Shown here: positions 1-14,214 of the stretch, piece by piece | How the letters are laid out: every line of letters starts with the position of its first letter | How positions within the stretch are numbered: the stretch's first letter is position 1 | From: Serinus canaria | Taxonomy: Eukaryota > Chordata > Aves > Passeriformes > Fringillidae | DNA length: 64,000 bases | Direction: 5' to 3' | Assembly (NCBI RefSeq): GCF_022539315.1 | Contig: NC_066317.1 | Location: forward strand, 55,589,179 to 55,653,178 | Translations under genes and position numbers: made by a program | Notes under the pieces: generated by a model | Databases searched by the model: none | Told to the model about the DNA's origin: nothing | The model's input: only the letters and a program-made list of their open reading frames with translations

Positions 1-1856
1 CTAAGTGAAAAGTAAGCAGTTAGAACTGTCGTGGTTCTGTAGTCTCATTTCAAGTTTTGGTCACCCTGTCTTGCTGGCAGCAACAGTGTCCTCAGCTGCA
101 TTAATTCTTAGAGTCAAGATTTGCAGAGAAGGAAAAGCATCATTTTAGCTATGGTTTGGAATTTGTATTGGAGTCTAAATAGAGGATTTCCTCCCTTTCA
201 GTTTGGAATCTCTGGTATGTTGGTTCCTGTTTGCTCAGGGAACTGAATCAATATGGTAAAGAAAATGAGTGTTTTAAGTTAAATGTTAGGAGTTTCTATT
301 ATAAGAGAACTTTTTAGTGCTGTAAGCAAGAAATGGATTCAAGCTAGACAACATATTCAACACAAGCCCCAGCCCTGCTCTGTTCCTATGCAAAATCTGT
401 CCTAAATTAAGTCTCAAGAATTTTTCTGCAAGAAAAATTCGTTGCTTTTTACCTGATAATCTGGCCAACACTTAATCAAATAATATATTTTAAGAATAGA
501 TATTCTGTAGTGATGTTACAAACAGGAAAAATAAAATGTTTGAATAAAAATATTATAATTTTTGTTTCCGTTGTCATGCTTTGTCTTGAATACTCTGTCT
601 AGAAAGTTATTTTTTGTTCTTGCCATTTGTATAAATGGCAAAAAGGTGATTATTGAGTGTTTGATTATTGTTTAGTTTGTTTGGGTTTTGGGGTTTTTTT
701 CCCCTTTTTTTTAATCTCGGTGCTTCAGTTGTTTGATACAATAGTCAATCCTTTCCAGATTGTTGCAGTAGTAGATTTAAAGAAATATATAAGTAGAACC
801 AAACTAAAATAAGCCACAATTAACAACAAAAGCCTTGTGACTTTGAGATTTATGTCAATATATAAGCAAGACTCAAATTATTAATCCTTCTGTGGTTAGG
901 GGGGAACAGTGGGCAAAAAGGACAGCTGCTGACCTGTGAAAGGAAGAGAGGCAAAAGAAACAGATACAGATATTAAAGCTTAATTTAAATTTCTCTGTTA
1001 AACACACTGCTGTGCTTCTATAAAATATTAAAATAACTCTCTTCTCTACAGAGTATTCTGCTTTAACAAGTTTTTAGGGTATTTCTGCTCTATATCATAA
1101 TGGTGGGACAAAGGTAACTAGGTATAATAAAAAATTGATGTAATTATTTTATGGTTTTTTCAAAATTTTGAATTAGAGCTACAGAAAGCTCAGAAAATAT
1201 TTTTTACATAATTGAGAGTGGTCTTATATATCAAAGGAACTTGGTGATGGATGAGTAATAAACACATACTCTTGAAGGGTTTCGGTTTCTGATGACTGAA
1301 CATGAGCTCCAAGTCCCTTTCCTATGAAAGGGTTAACTTGTAAGAAAGGCAGATGACTTTTTTGAGTAAGCCAAAACAAAATCCTGCTTCCTACTCTTGA
1401 ACCTGTATTAATGATAAATAATATTTATCAGTAAATATTGAAGCACTATTGAGAGAGAATTTGAAGAAAAGTGAAAGATTTTCTTTCAGGGAAGCTGCAG
1501 CTAGTGCTTTGTCTGAAAAGAACAAATTAAAAAAAAATTTGTTCTAATATTTGACAAAACCAGTGAAGCTGAATTCTGTCTGTAGTATGATTGTTTTAAT
1601 CCAAGGTAGCAGTCTTTGTAAGGCAAATTACAAAACTTCCTCCAGATAAACTCCTGTACTGAGCCAAGCTAAATAATGCAGTCATGAAAATTTACAGAAT
1701 GGGGAGAAGAAGAATTGAAGTTTTTATTTAGATATAGTACTATTTTGGATTATGTGCTGTTTTCAAAAGGAATCACTTTTCAGGTGCGTGAAACAGGGCA
1801 AAGTTACAAGAATAGTGAGGGGAAATCAAATTTATTTTTCTGATGGTTATGTCAGT

Positions 1857-1911
1857 CATGTCAGTGAGTTTTATCTCACAACTTTGTTGTGAGATAAAGC
1901 TCACTGGCATG
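1857..1911. repeat. Near-perfect inverted repeat (hairpin)
   Basis: Two 25-base arms (1857-1881 and 1887-1911) are separated by the five-base loop CTTTG. They pair with only two T/C differences, both of which become G-U pairs in RNA of one sense. The length and loop resemble a short pre-miRNA or MITE-like foldback. I do not recognise it as a known family. It lies in intron 1 of LCORL, so it would be transcribed. Confidence 0.7.
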
Positions 1912-4900
1912 AAGCTACTGCTACTGAAATTAAAGTGTGTGTTAAATTAAATTAAAGTGTGTATGGGGTGAAGTGGGCAGGTAATAGAGAAGGTTGGCTT
2001 TTGGTTGGGGCATAAACCAGTGTGCAGGATCTGTCTTTCAGTCCTTACTTGTCCATAATTTCTTTCCAATGTGATTTTAGATTCTGAGACTCCTTATACA
2101 AATTATGTAATAGTCCTCATAGATCAAGAAATACCAGCTCAAAATATAGGTTGTATGACTTCAGAATGGGATTAGCATTCATATGTCAGCTAGATTAGTT
2201 TTTAGAGGCAAATGAAGAAACAGAAACTGAACTCATGAGTTGTTATCAGGTCCCTTTAACAACTGGGTAAAGTAACAGGAGCTGTTACCACACCAGAAAA
2301 TAAAGGAAGGTAGTTTAATTTTAATGCTGTGTGTGGCAGTACAGTGCTCAATCTCATTAAAAGTAATCTTATTCTTTGGATTTTCCTAATTACATTTTAA
2401 AGACCATTTATTAAATTCGGCAACCTTTTAAGAATTGAAATCAGCAGTTCTGAACCTACTTTCACATTAGTTTTGATTTAAAAAGCAACATTAATGCGCT
2501 AAACTCGATACTGCTTAAAATGTGCATTTTTTTTTCTTCAACTTCTGTTTTCTCTGCTAAGAATATTAAATTCAGTAAATAAGGAGGATACATGAATCTT
2601 CCTCGCTGATGTTTGTTACTTAACAGGGGTGAGGCCTGATTTTTATGTAAGAAGCTAAATAACAAGTGTTTTGGACTTCAATAAAACAACTTGAACTACC
2701 ATAATTCAGATTTGATTCTTGGTGTAGTAAGCCACAAAGTGAAGTGTGATGGAAGTAAAGTTCTAGGCACACAAAAGTTGTGAAGATTTCAACATACACT
2801 GCTGCTGATTTTCTTAGGTGGGTTAACAAAACTGTGTTTTACAGAGTCTCAAGGTTCTTTTTTTTCCTGCAGGGCCTCCAGAGGCCATAGTGCTTAAAGC
2901 TAAAAGTCTCATTTCATTGGAGTAAAAATACACATGCGTGCCTTATCCTCCAAAGAAGTGTTCAGCAGTCTTACCCTGTGCCTAGCTGATGATATGCTGG
3001 AAAAGAAGGGAGGAAGCAGAACTTAATTTGCATGCACCCAAAATCTTCCAAATTCCTTAACACACAGAGCAACTTAGAGAGGACAATAGCATCTCATCTA
3101 AAGCGTAACCTTTCACATCAGATGAAAAGTAGAGCAGTAACTATGAATCAGATGAGCAAATTCGATAAGCATCTCCCTTTCATTTAAATTTTTTCTATCC
3201 CTGTAAGGAGCATTAATCTACTGTTTCTGGTATGCATCCAGAGGTATGAATAAAACATCTTTATGGCTTAGAAAATATCAAAACAGAAGTGAATTTGTTT
3301 AGAAGTATTTGTACTTTTATCTTTAAGCTTTTTATCAGTTCATCTGCTTATACTTTCCTAAACTGGAAAAGCTGCAGCAGATCAGAGGAGGGGAGAGCAA
3401 GTATAAGCAAAAGGTTTTTTTAGGTGGCTTACTGTGAGGTCATTAGTGTCATTATTATAGTTTGTACAAGTTTTATAAGGCACCTCTTGAGATTTAATAT
3501 TATTGTGTTCTGGTGCTGAGTAAAACAACAAATAAAAATGCTTTCTTAAAATTTTAACTAAAAATGGTCACATTTTAGTAAAATGTCCCAAATATAGGCT
3601 TTTTTAAAAAAAGCCTTGTAGCTAAAGCCCTAGAATGTGATTACTTCTTAAACAGAAACATGGAAAGGGGAAGAGAAAAAAGACAAGTAAAGAAACAAAA
3701 AGACAAAAGGGAAAGGAAATGCATCTGCTTTTATGAAATGGACTTTCATTTGAAAAGAACATACAAATTTAGGAGTTAATATGGCCATATACAAGGTTAG
3801 AGGAATCAAGAAATTAATGTGATATAGAGTGCACCAAACCTATCAAAAACTTTAATACAAACTGTGCATATATTTCTGTTCTCTTTCCCAAGTGTAGAGT
3901 AAGTACTACTCCTATCTTCAGACCCACCAAGGGGTTCATTTGAAAGTGGTAGTCCAATGTCAGCTTCCATTTATTACATGATATTTATTCTTATTTTGAC
4001 TATTTTTCAAACACATAGTCTGAGTCATTCAGATTTTTTTGAAAACATACTTGCAGTCTCCATTCACTTAGAAGATGTGGGGAGGGAAGGAGGAGACGGC
4101 TGTTGAATTCAACTCCAAGGCTGAAGTAACTGTTTTCTCTCAGAAATTATGGAGATAAAACTTTTTGAAAAACAATAGCCAGTGTATTGCTAAACCTGTC
4201 CAACCTCAATTTGTATTGTATAGCTGTTCAATTACTATATCTGTCCAGACTTAACCTAGACCAACTTTGCATTAAAATTTCTGTAAATCTTCACCTCATG
4301 ATTTTCTCTAGGCTTAGTGCAGCATAGACTATCCATTGCTTCCACAGCTGCAGGGAATGCATGGCTACTTCTGACTTTGTGACTGGAGAAGGCATTTATA
4401 ATTCACAGCCATACAGCTGCTGTTGAGGAGCAGGATGAACAAAGGCTGGGTCTGGTCATGAGGAAGAGTCCCTGTATATTACATAAGTACCTCTAAGTGT
4501 GTATAAATTGCAGAGTGTTGGAAACTTGCATGGAATGTATCCATTTAATTATAGATCTGTTTTATTCATGACAAAGAATTTTACAGCCTGCACTATTCAT
4601 ATGTGGCACTCTCTAATGTGTAGATGGGCTTCAAGATGTTTCAGGTGCTAAGAAGTTTACAGTGATAAAACGTTATGAGAACTTTATGATTTAAGCTTTG
4701 TGAGCTTTTTAAGCTACCTGAAAGGTAGCTTCTCTCTAAGATTTTAAATAAAATATTGTGAAGACAGTCTAAAGCTTCCTTTGGACTTAATAATCCTGTT
4801 TTAAATCTGAGTAAACTGGTAGAGACACTGAATATACTGGACTTGCCCTTCACCTTGCAATTTCTTTGACTTTATGAAATAGTAGGATAACTCAATAAAA

Positions 4901-5276
4901 ACCTTGCCATAGACCCTTGGCCCATGTGAGACTTTTTTGGTTTAGACAAGACAGTACAGCATCCCACTTCTATTTCCACTGTGTTCCCACTGTCTTGGGG
5001 AAGGGATGTAAATCAGTGACTGCTAAGCCCACAGAAGATTACTCAGCCATTCAAGTTCCTCACTTCCCTTGGGATCCTGCATTCCATCTCATGGCTGCAG
5101 TGGCCAAGACCATTGTTAACTGTTACATCACTGATTATCTTTTACTTAATGATGAGTAGCAGCTACGTAGTGCCTCCCCTATTGAGCTTGTCCATCACCC
5201 TAAGCAGGTTTGTCCTCCAGACACCACAGAATCCCCTGAGTTACTTGTGCACTGGCATGTTGCATTTCCAGCATGG

Positions 5277-5385
5277 TTTTTTGGGTTTTTTTTGTTGTTG
5301 TTGTTTGTTTGTTTGTTTTTTGGGGTTTTTTTGTTTGGTTTTTTTTGGGGGGGGTCATGGTTTTTGGGGGTTTTTTTTGTTTTTT
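5277..5385. repeat. T/G-rich low-complexity tract with G runs
   Basis: The tract consists of T runs interrupted by G runs, with GTT and GTTT repeats in the middle and G runs of four to seven bases toward the end. It explains the apparent overlapping open frames here, which read as Phe/Gly on one strand and Lys/Pro/Thr on the other and are not genes. The run structure could form a G-quadruplex. Confidence 0.85.
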
Positions 5386-8300
5386 AAAGACTTGATCTAC
5401 TGACTCTTGATTGACAGTCTGTATAGTCTGTAACAGATGTTCACTATGATATTCACCTGGTTTAATCCTGACTTGTAGATTTTTAACTGTCCTGTAGCGC
5501 ATTCCATACTAATGCTCCATTTGTTTAAGTTAAAATCTAAGTGCTGTCCTTGACTTTTTCACTTCCCCTTTCTTAAAAGCCAGTGTCCATCCACTGCAGT
5601 TGTGTGAACTGTCTCACCAGTAAGATTGTGCTCTTGTGCTCAGGTGTGTAACTGCTGGTGTTTGCTTCCTCTGCTGAATGGGTTCATATGCAGCTACTTA
5701 AGCTGTGTCCCTGCTTATGCCACTTCTTCAGGAGGACTGTAAAGTCCTTGTGTGCATTTGGCCTCTCTGCCATTCTCTTCCTTTCTATGCTTCAGTCTCC
5801 ACTTCCTGACAAACGTAGTTTGAACACCTCATTATGAGGCAAGCCTGCTGGCAGTATTGATTTGCATTATCAAGTAGATCATGTCTTTCTCCAGCACTGT
5901 TTCTTAAAGGATCCTAATGTCATAAGAGCTGAAGTCCTGCCTGCAGCCATGTAGACACTTGTTGATCCCACAGGATGTTTGTTTACCCTAGGAAAGCCTT
6001 CACCTTGGATCAACACCTGGGCTCTGTTATTTATTACATTGACACCTGGTGTTGTTCAGTTGCCCCTGTGCTCCTGTAGTTAGCTCTGGTCTGCTGAAGA
6101 TCACTTCTGGCAGTATCATGGTGGCCAGATAGATGGGTAACAGATGATATTTTCAACAGTCAGATAAGCTGTAAGAGTTCCTCTGTAACATTCTGGGTTT
6201 GGACCAGAGGCAAGAGCTGAACTTCTGTGACAGCTAGCTAGCTGCTGAGCAGAAGCCCTATAGGAGCCTGCAGTTACTGTCACCTATTGCTTCCTTTTGG
6301 TGGCCTTTGCTGTGATCCATGGCTTATATGCCAAACCTGATAGAACTTGTTCCTGGGCTGTTTGCCTTTTCGGTACCCAAATAGGTACCTATGGAAAAAG
6401 AGAGCCCCCTTCCTGTTACTTGAGGTCACAGCTTCAGCCTGCCTCGTGGGAGTTCCTGTCCCATCCCTGCCCTGAGTGAGGAAAGCAGCATCGATGGTGG
6501 GGGAAAGGTGGGGGAGAGAGTTAATATAGAGGAAAAAATCCTGTTCACAGCTTTATTCAAAAATACAAACCATGGAAGCTTGTAACTGGGTTAAGAGACT
6601 TGCTCTATCACAAATTTCTGCTTGTGAAGACTTGTTGGAGGAGCCTATCCTGGATTTTAAAAGGTGTCAGACAATAAAGCTGATTCTTTCTACATGAAGA
6701 TACAATAAATTTATTAGAGAAAGAGGGAGTTTGACAGTTTGGGGTATTCCAAGTTACTAGAGCCAAGTGTTGCTTTTCAGTTTGGAGCTAGAAAGTATCA
6801 GATTTTGAGTAATAGTTTTGAAAGGCAGTTTGGAGTCAAATAGGCAATCAACCACCATGAGACAGCAAATTCTGTAAAACTTTTTGAAGCAAATTTTTTC
6901 CATTAGTGAATCATAAAAAATATAAGCAAAGTGTATTTCTGACTGGTTTCTGTAGGCTCTTCAGGTTCTGGAGAGTTCCATAGCTGCTGCTACTGTTTGC
7001 TTAAGCATACTGACTCAAGAAGAAAAACAAAGATTTATTGAACGTCTTGTGTTGAGCTGGTTACATTTTAGGAAACGGTGCCAGCATTCATTCATCTGTA
7101 CTAGAAACTAAGAAACATCTTCATGTTTAGGTTAAACTGAAATTGTATCAATTCTGCTGAAAGGCAGTAGTACTTTGTGGAGCATAACCAGGTGCTTTCT
7201 GGGAAACTTTTAGCCTAAGGTCTGAAAAAAGATTCTCTTGATGTTCTTAGGTTGTACAAGTAAGTGTTCTTTAAAAAGAAGGCATCCAGTGTCCACAGGT
7301 GAGGAAGGAAATTATTGGGTGGGGTTAGTCTGTTTTGGTTCCTTGGAGAAGTTCTATAATACTTCAGGAAGAAAAGCAGCCCTTTGGATGGGTAGGATGG
7401 AATTAAGTTTGGTGAATTAGCAAAGAAGCAGGCTGGTGTATCCTTTCCTCAGGGTAAGAAAAGAAAAAAAAAAACCAAAAAAAAAACCAACAACTCCCGC
7501 AGTATGCTAATTGCCATCTTTAATACAAGCTGTATGGAAGTCTGTTTGGAGGTTGCATTTTCTGTTGACAAACTGCTGTTTACAGAGCTGGGTTTCTGAG
7601 CTCGTGGTTTTCCATAGGCAGGAGCAGGTAGTTGGGCAGGCAGGTAAGGAGAAAAGGCAGAAACAAGTACCACCCTCCACAGGGTAGGAAGGGTGGTAGG
7701 TATCCAAAGAGCAAGGAGGTTTTGGGTGCTGACTGGGATGGTAAACAAGCTTCCTGTTGTTTGATTGATGGAGTACTGAAAAATAGGAGTTGCTGTTTGC
7801 TCTTTTGAAATACGCAGGGTTGTCTCCAAGTGCAGCTTCATTAATTTCTTTACCCAGGGACAGTAACTTGGCAGGATGTAACTAGCTGCTCACCTAAAAT
7901 GGCTTAGAGTGTGTAACATTAATGGCAATACACATGGTGTGGTTTGTGTTTCCACTCTGTTGTGTTTGGAGGATTGCTATCTTAACTTCAGGCTTCATCT
8001 CTCCTGCCTTTTTTTGTCTGTAACCCTTTGAGGCCAGAAGAACAGGGAATTTGTACAATGCTGATATGATGTGAATTTATATTACATAGAATCTAAGAGT
8101 TGCTGGATGATGCTTTAAGGTAAATTTTAGTGTGTGCCTGGGCTTTGGGCTTTTTGCTTTCTAGTTCTTGTAGGCTGTTTAAAAGATGTGTGTATAAATA
8201 TTTGTTAGAGGACAGTGGTTTTGTCATTTAATTTGTGTTGTCTCGTATTTAGTAGAAAGAAAAGTGGAAAATGAAATCCATATAGTTCATTATATAAGTC

Positions 8301-9598
8301 TATTTATAGCTCAAATATCGGATTTATAGAGGTTATAATTGATTCACGGTGTAGTCCATATATTAAAATTATTTTGCAATGGAAATTTTAACAAAATCTG
8401 ACTTGTCAAACTGTACAGCTCCTATGTGTTAAGATAGCTTCCTTTGTCTGCTTCAAATATGATACATATTTATTCTTCCTTATGCTAGTGAACATACAGT
8501 CTAAACCAAAAAGTAAATATAACTTTTGGGGAGGGAACAGGATGTTGTGTTGTCTTAAAAGACATCACATGATGAACAAATTTTGCGATTCTGAATGTTC
8601 TTTGTTGATAGAAGTTGTTTCCTGAAGATTTTGGTATCTTTTATGTAGTGTGATGATAAAATTGTCTTGCAAAGTTCTGGTCTAGCAAAATAGCTACAGA
8701 CAGGCCTTTAGTATAAAGAATGAGAACCTTCAAATGCTGCTTTGAATTATCCTCTTATTTTCAAATAAGCTTATTATTTGGAAGGAGAAAGGGGGGCACT
8801 TGGAAATTGTTTCTATATTGAATGAAAGTTCTGTTACATTGATGCTCTAAATTGTCACCATATTTCATCAGTTGTCATGTGCTTTTTTGTGGGTTTGGGG
8901 TTTCAAACATTTTTTATTTATTTATTTATCAATCATCTGATTTGCTCTGTGTCTTATCTCCCTTACTGAAGTATTTAATTTTTTACCAAATACGTAAACA
9001 GACTAGCTGGTAAATCTATAAAATAATTTGATTTATATAATCCTCCATTTTAAGATGTTTTTGTACAGATACAGAGGGCTAGAGAGCACTGTCATGGTAT
9101 CAGAAGCAAAAGAAGCTTACTTTTTTTCTGTTTGCTGTAATATTAGCCTGCTCAGATTATATAGTTTCAGGCAATCATGAGAAGTTTCTGATGTGTAAAG
9201 TTTTCTTTTTTTTTTCTTTTCATTTTTCTTTTCATTTTTTCTTCTCTCTGTACATGACTGATTCTCAGGCTAAGAGAGAAACTCCTTCACTTGCTTAGAG
9301 CTATGAGGCTAATCCTCCCACCTTTAGGATTCTGTGGTAGTTATTTTAAGTCTAATGAGGTTGTTGGGGCATGGCTTAATAGGCTGATTGTGGGCAGATG
9401 GCAGTTGCCTTGTCTTATTTTTATCTTCTAATGCTATTGAGTAGTACTATAGTGGAAGGAGTAAATATTTGTTTGATAAATGTAACAATTTTTGGAATTG
9501 CTCTTAGAATTTGAGGATACTTGTTGCCAGTTCTCTAGAATTTACTTTCTTTTAAGAAACTTTTGATTTACTGTTTTAAATGTTTCTTTTGTCTCCAG

Positions 9599-9664
9599 GT
9601 TTTGAAAGTATTTTAGAAGGGCTTTATGGACCAAGGCTACGAAGAGACCTCAGTTTATTTGAAG
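9599..9664 (+). CDS. LCORL: LCORL exon 2 ([21 protein letters not shown] segment)
   Basis: This 66-base exon is bounded by a polypyrimidine tract plus CAG at 9596-9598 and by a GTAAAT donor at 9665. It begins with two bases of a split glycine codon and ends with one base of a split aspartate codon. It encodes the conserved LCORL N-terminal peptide beginning [10 protein letters not shown] and ending RDLSLFE. The same peptide follows the alanine-rich first exon in mammalian LCORL. It is shared by the short (corepressor) and long (PALI2) isoforms. The start codon is not in the window. The function of this segment is not established; the identity rests on sequence recognition and on phase agreement with the next exon. 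Confidence 0.95.
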
Positions 9665-10940
9665 GTAAATGAACCAGCTTTTAGTGCAATGACTTAATGG
9701 TTTTTCTTTTAGTTAAAAGTAGTTTCAAGTATATATCTTGAATTTGAAAAGGAAATCTTCCAGTGGTTTTCTTTCCAATGTTCATTTATTAATTTTCTTG
9801 TCAATACTGTGCCTAAGCAAAACACTAGGGAGAGTGATACATAGGTTTTGTTCCCATACATGGGAATTTGGATTAGCTAAGCTTTTCTGCAAAGCTCTCA
9901 TGAAAAAGACTTACTCTTCTGGAATACTGCATCTCCTACTTTGTTTTTGAATATCCATTAGAAAGGGCAGACAAGCTCCTCAGCTTCCTATTGACATTAA
10001 TTAGTAAAAGGAAGGTAATGGATGCTAGTTTGGTCTTGTGGTTGTCAAGAAGGTTTATGCTTTTTATAGATTCATATGTTTTTACATCTTCATTACATGT
10101 ACACCAAACTTTTAGTTTTTATAGTACTTTATGTACAAATATATATAAAGTCATAGTATGTTCAAGTGTATACATACATACGTACCTTTTCCATTACCCT
10201 TGTAAGACCCAGCATTAGTCCAAATGGGTTTGGTTTTGCTGGAATGGCTGTCAATAACACATAAGTCCTTAGTTAAGTATGGAATGATTTCTCTTTCACA
10301 ACATGGGGACGATACAGCAAAAATTTTCTTTAGAGTACTGAAAGAATTGTTTGCCAAGTTAATTTTATGACTTAAAATTGTTACCTCTGTTATGAAACCG
10401 TAAAAATATTCTATCTCATTTCTTTCTAATTCATTGTCTGATACTGTAATTTGTAAAGCATATCACTTATTTAGTGCTAGTACATGAGGCAGATTGGTGT
10501 GTACTGCGTATCTTTGCTTAGAATACTTTTGGAGCTATTGCTTTAACTTGGTTATGGTTTTGTCCCCTTCATAATGTGCAAGTTCCTTGGCCTGTATACT
10601 ATGCTGCATGACACAGTATTTTCATGGGAAAGGTGGGGAACTTGGAATACTACTTTGCTGATGCTTTCAGAATATTTTTTTTCCCTTTCTCAAGCTAAGC
10701 ATGCCACTAATAAGACATAAAAGCACTTAAGAAATATGTACAGTTGGATTAAAGCTTGTTTTCATGACTAGTATTTTCAACTGCTGTGATAAGCACATTT
10801 GAAAAGGAAACAGGATATTGTTATAAGTGTGCAGTATCTCTTTTGTTTTTTTCAAGTTGTAATTCCAGTATGTTGTATGTCTTGGGCTTTACACTGATTA
10901 GTAGTTAATTCTTTATTTTTTTTGTGTGAAAAGGGTTTAA

Positions 10941-10989
10941 TTTTTTTACCTTTTTTTTTTTTTTACCTTTTTTTTTTTTTTTTTTTTCC
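10941..10989. repeat. Poly-T low-complexity tract
   Basis: Runs of T are interrupted by two ACC triplets. It is a simple repeat in intron 2 and likely variable in length between individuals. Confidence 0.9.
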
Positions 10990-13900
10990 TTTGGGTAAGA
11001 AGGCAGAAAGTACTGAGCTAATGAGGTAGTGGCCAAAGTCTAAGCTACAGTTAAAGGGCATGATACGCTACACTGTAAAGTTCATAATGGTCCTTTAGAG
11101 CTCATGTGTGCAGATATTTCAGCTGTCTCAGGGGTAAAGTTTTAACTTATTTGCCTCATGCTGTTGAAGATTTCTTACCTATTTAAAATCTGATATTTCC
11201 GCTGCTTGCATATCTTTGCTATTTGAAGCCCTTGTGACTTTGTCTTGAAAATTCAATTTGTGTTTATCTAAAGTACAATATCTCACACCTATTTCTTTTT
11301 TTCAATTTCTGAAAATTTTTGTCAGTAATGTGCAAGAGTTCTTCAACAATTAAAGCCTATTTCCATGTCTGAGGCATCTGTAAAATTGATTTTAGTTCTG
11401 GAGCCAGCTGCTGGTAGGTTGGGATGCCTACCTTACCTTACTCTTATTTTTGGTTCATTTTTATAGATCTTCCTAACTGCAGTAATGCCATGTGAAATGG
11501 TTTATATTGGTACAGTAGAGGTCAGCTTTATCATTAGTATGGTATGCAGGGCTATTTCTGATTTGAAGTCTGAATTTTGTTTTAAAGATTAATACAGAAC
11601 TCTCAAGTAAAATTTGTACAAATTTTTCCACTGTCCTAAGTGCCACTTTTCATTTCACAGGTAATGAAACTAAGATACAAAGTAAATAAATTGCCTTAGT
11701 TAAAAAATAATGGCTGGTAGAATTAGAACTCAGGTTTTCACACTCTAAGCAATGTGCCTGAATTACTGCATCTTTTAGGCTGTTTATTTTCCTCATTGTA
11801 ACCACTAAACTAATACTGTCAGTATGCAATATTATGGCTCATTAGCAGCAAGGGTGTGTTTGCTCAAACATACCTCAAGAAATTATGTAGCTTTCTTGTG
11901 CAGAAATACGTGAGAATTGGCTGAAATGTATGCTGCTTAGATACAATAGCATTTTATTCTCTTATGTTGTTGGCTTTATCTATTGTGACATGAAAAAGAT
12001 CAATAACGTGCATAAAACATAACACGGTTGATATATTTCCTCCTTCGTTCATTCTTGAAATAGTATTTGATCTATAGATTAAAATATTATCTTGTATTTT
12101 CTTAAGTTACTTGAATGAATAATAAATTGCAATGGCAAATCTAAATGCTAAAAGGTACACTTCAGTTTTACTAAACTATTACACTTTTCCAAAAAAATAC
12201 CTTTTAAACATTTTTTGTGTGTCTTGAAATTCTTTTATATGTAGGATTTACTTTGTAATTGCTGAAGTGGTTCTTGTCACTGTTTTGCAGCACCAGTTTG
12301 TTTTCCTGACTGCTTGGATTCTGCAGCTTCTGGTTGCAGAGGGCTCAAGTTCTGTATCTTGGCATCTGACCTTGGTTCAAGCTCTGAACTGAGGCTTTAT
12401 GTCTTTGAATCTTTAGGGCTATCTAATCCTTTTCTTACAGCCATTTTCAGCTAAGTAAATTCACATATAAATTGTTATTCTTTACATTCTACTTACGGAT
12501 AGTTAGCTAAACTGTTAAAAAGCTGTTCCTCTAATCAGGTGGTATGTGTGTACTTTCATTTGGAGGGGAATATGTGCTGGGCTTCTATTCTCTTAACCAC
12601 TGAGGAAAAGCTTTGTCTTGTAGGAAAAAAGAAGCTCTCAGTGCTTTTTCTCTGCCAGGAAAAAATCTTTATACAGGACAAAAGCTTTTATTTTTCCTTA
12701 TTTTCTTTAGGCGTATTTCTAGTAGTGAAAAAAATTTATTAGAAACAGAAATCTAATAGAATTGGAGGTTTTATGAAATTAAGCATATGAAGGATTTGAT
12801 AAATAGTTCAGCTTTTTTAATGTACTTATTAGAAAGCAGTAGTGCTGTATAAAAAGAAAGGTGGTGATATGTTCAAAATTGTCACAAATAGCTGGAAAAT
12901 CTTTTGGGACATTATTATAATCAGAAAATACTGGTAAGTAAGAGATGAGATTTTTAATTTTATTTGGACAAATTTTATTTTGTATTTTGATTTACTAGAC
13001 AATTATTTCATCTTTTAAGATACAAACATGAAATCTGTTTAGTACTACAGATGTCTGAATTAATTTACTTAATTTGGCATTACTTCTTGGGAAAAGTGGT
13101 TTGGGGAAACAAAAATGTGAGCCTCTTAAGAAATGAAAAAAAATTATTTTTTGTCAAAGTTCGCCAATTTATTTTTAATAAATGGACATAAGTTTACACC
13201 TTTGTGCTAATGGGTTTTGGTTTCAAGTAATAATCTTTACTGTGATTAATATTAAAATGCTGTTTGCATAGTCTTAGCAACTTTTTCTCATAAGCTAGCA
13301 AGCATTATAGGTTGTCTGCAAATCTTTCATCATGTGACCCTAAGCAAGATAAAATGGGAAGATGATCCTCATCCTAAATTCAATACAGCTGGAGGAAAGT
13401 TTGTTCTGATTAAAGTGCTGTCTGTGCCTCTGCTTTTTCTGAAAGTATGGCTGCCTATCTGTAGTTAAAAACTTAATACTGATATCAGGATGTTGTTTCC
13501 TGTGGTGGTGACCTGAGACTGTCTGGAATTTGAGATATTTTGTATATATCTGATAGCACTTTAGCTTAGCTCACTGGCAGACTTAATAAGTCTTCTATGT
13601 GATTTATACTGCTTTGAATAAAAGGTTTAGTGTTATGTAGAGCTGATGTTTCTCAAGGTTTGCTTTTTTGGCAATATACAAGGATTGCTCTCTGGTTTGA
13701 CTTTTACCAGTGGAAATTCAGGATTCCAAGGCAGAAGAACTTCTCTGAAAGTATAAAGCCTGTTCCAGAGTTAGGTGTAGAATCCCAAGGTCCATAAATA
13801 GAGTTTCCATGATTGCAAGGAAAACAATGAACTTGTTGTGAGGGAATAGTGTTGTTTTTATGCTGTGGACATCCTAAAGGAATAGCTGTAATGGGCTGTG

Positions 13901-14214
13901 ACAGGTAGATTAATTCAGCAAAAATTACTAATTATCTCTTGTTACTGTCCAGTCAAAAAAAATACCATGTCTGTTTTTAAACACCAGCTGTCCAACCTGT
14001 AAAAATTGCTCTTTTGCATCCCTGAGAGCTTATAATACAATAATACAGAATTCTGTTCTAAATGATTATTTTAGAGCTGAGCAAACTAGATTTAAGTAAT
14101 AATATGGAGTTACTTACCTTATGTTTGTGCTCAACTGAAGAACCTTTATTTTTCAGAGTAATTTTATTCTTATTTTGCCTTTTAATTAATATCTTTGAGA
14201 AGAAGTAAAAGCTC

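Larger units (their letters stand above)
1..9598 (+). other. LCORL: LCORL intron 1 (3' part)
   Basis: This AT-rich non-coding stretch leads into the first recognised LCORL exon. No open frame here has protein-like composition or matches a family I know. The expected first exon of LCORL is GC-rich with an alanine tract, and nothing like it or like a CpG island is present, so it must lie upstream of the window. Contents that I can see are a near-perfect hairpin at 1857-1911, T/G-rich tracts at about 673-712 and 5277-5385, an A-rich tract near 7458-7495 and a short ATTT repeat at 8911-8929. The 4.9-6.5 kb part is more GC-rich than its surroundings but I cannot assign it. Confidence 0.75.

Noticed and set aside
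3597..3617. AGGCTTTTTT/AAAAAAGCCT hairpin resembling a bacterial terminator
   Set aside because: This is vertebrate nuclear DNA; short A/T-rich foldbacks of this size are expected by chance.
4917..5502. Overlapping open frames of 80-100 codons on both strands
   Set aside because: They run through a T/G low-complexity tract and translate to homopolymeric Phe/Gly or Lys/Pro/Thr stretches; no domain and no splice context.
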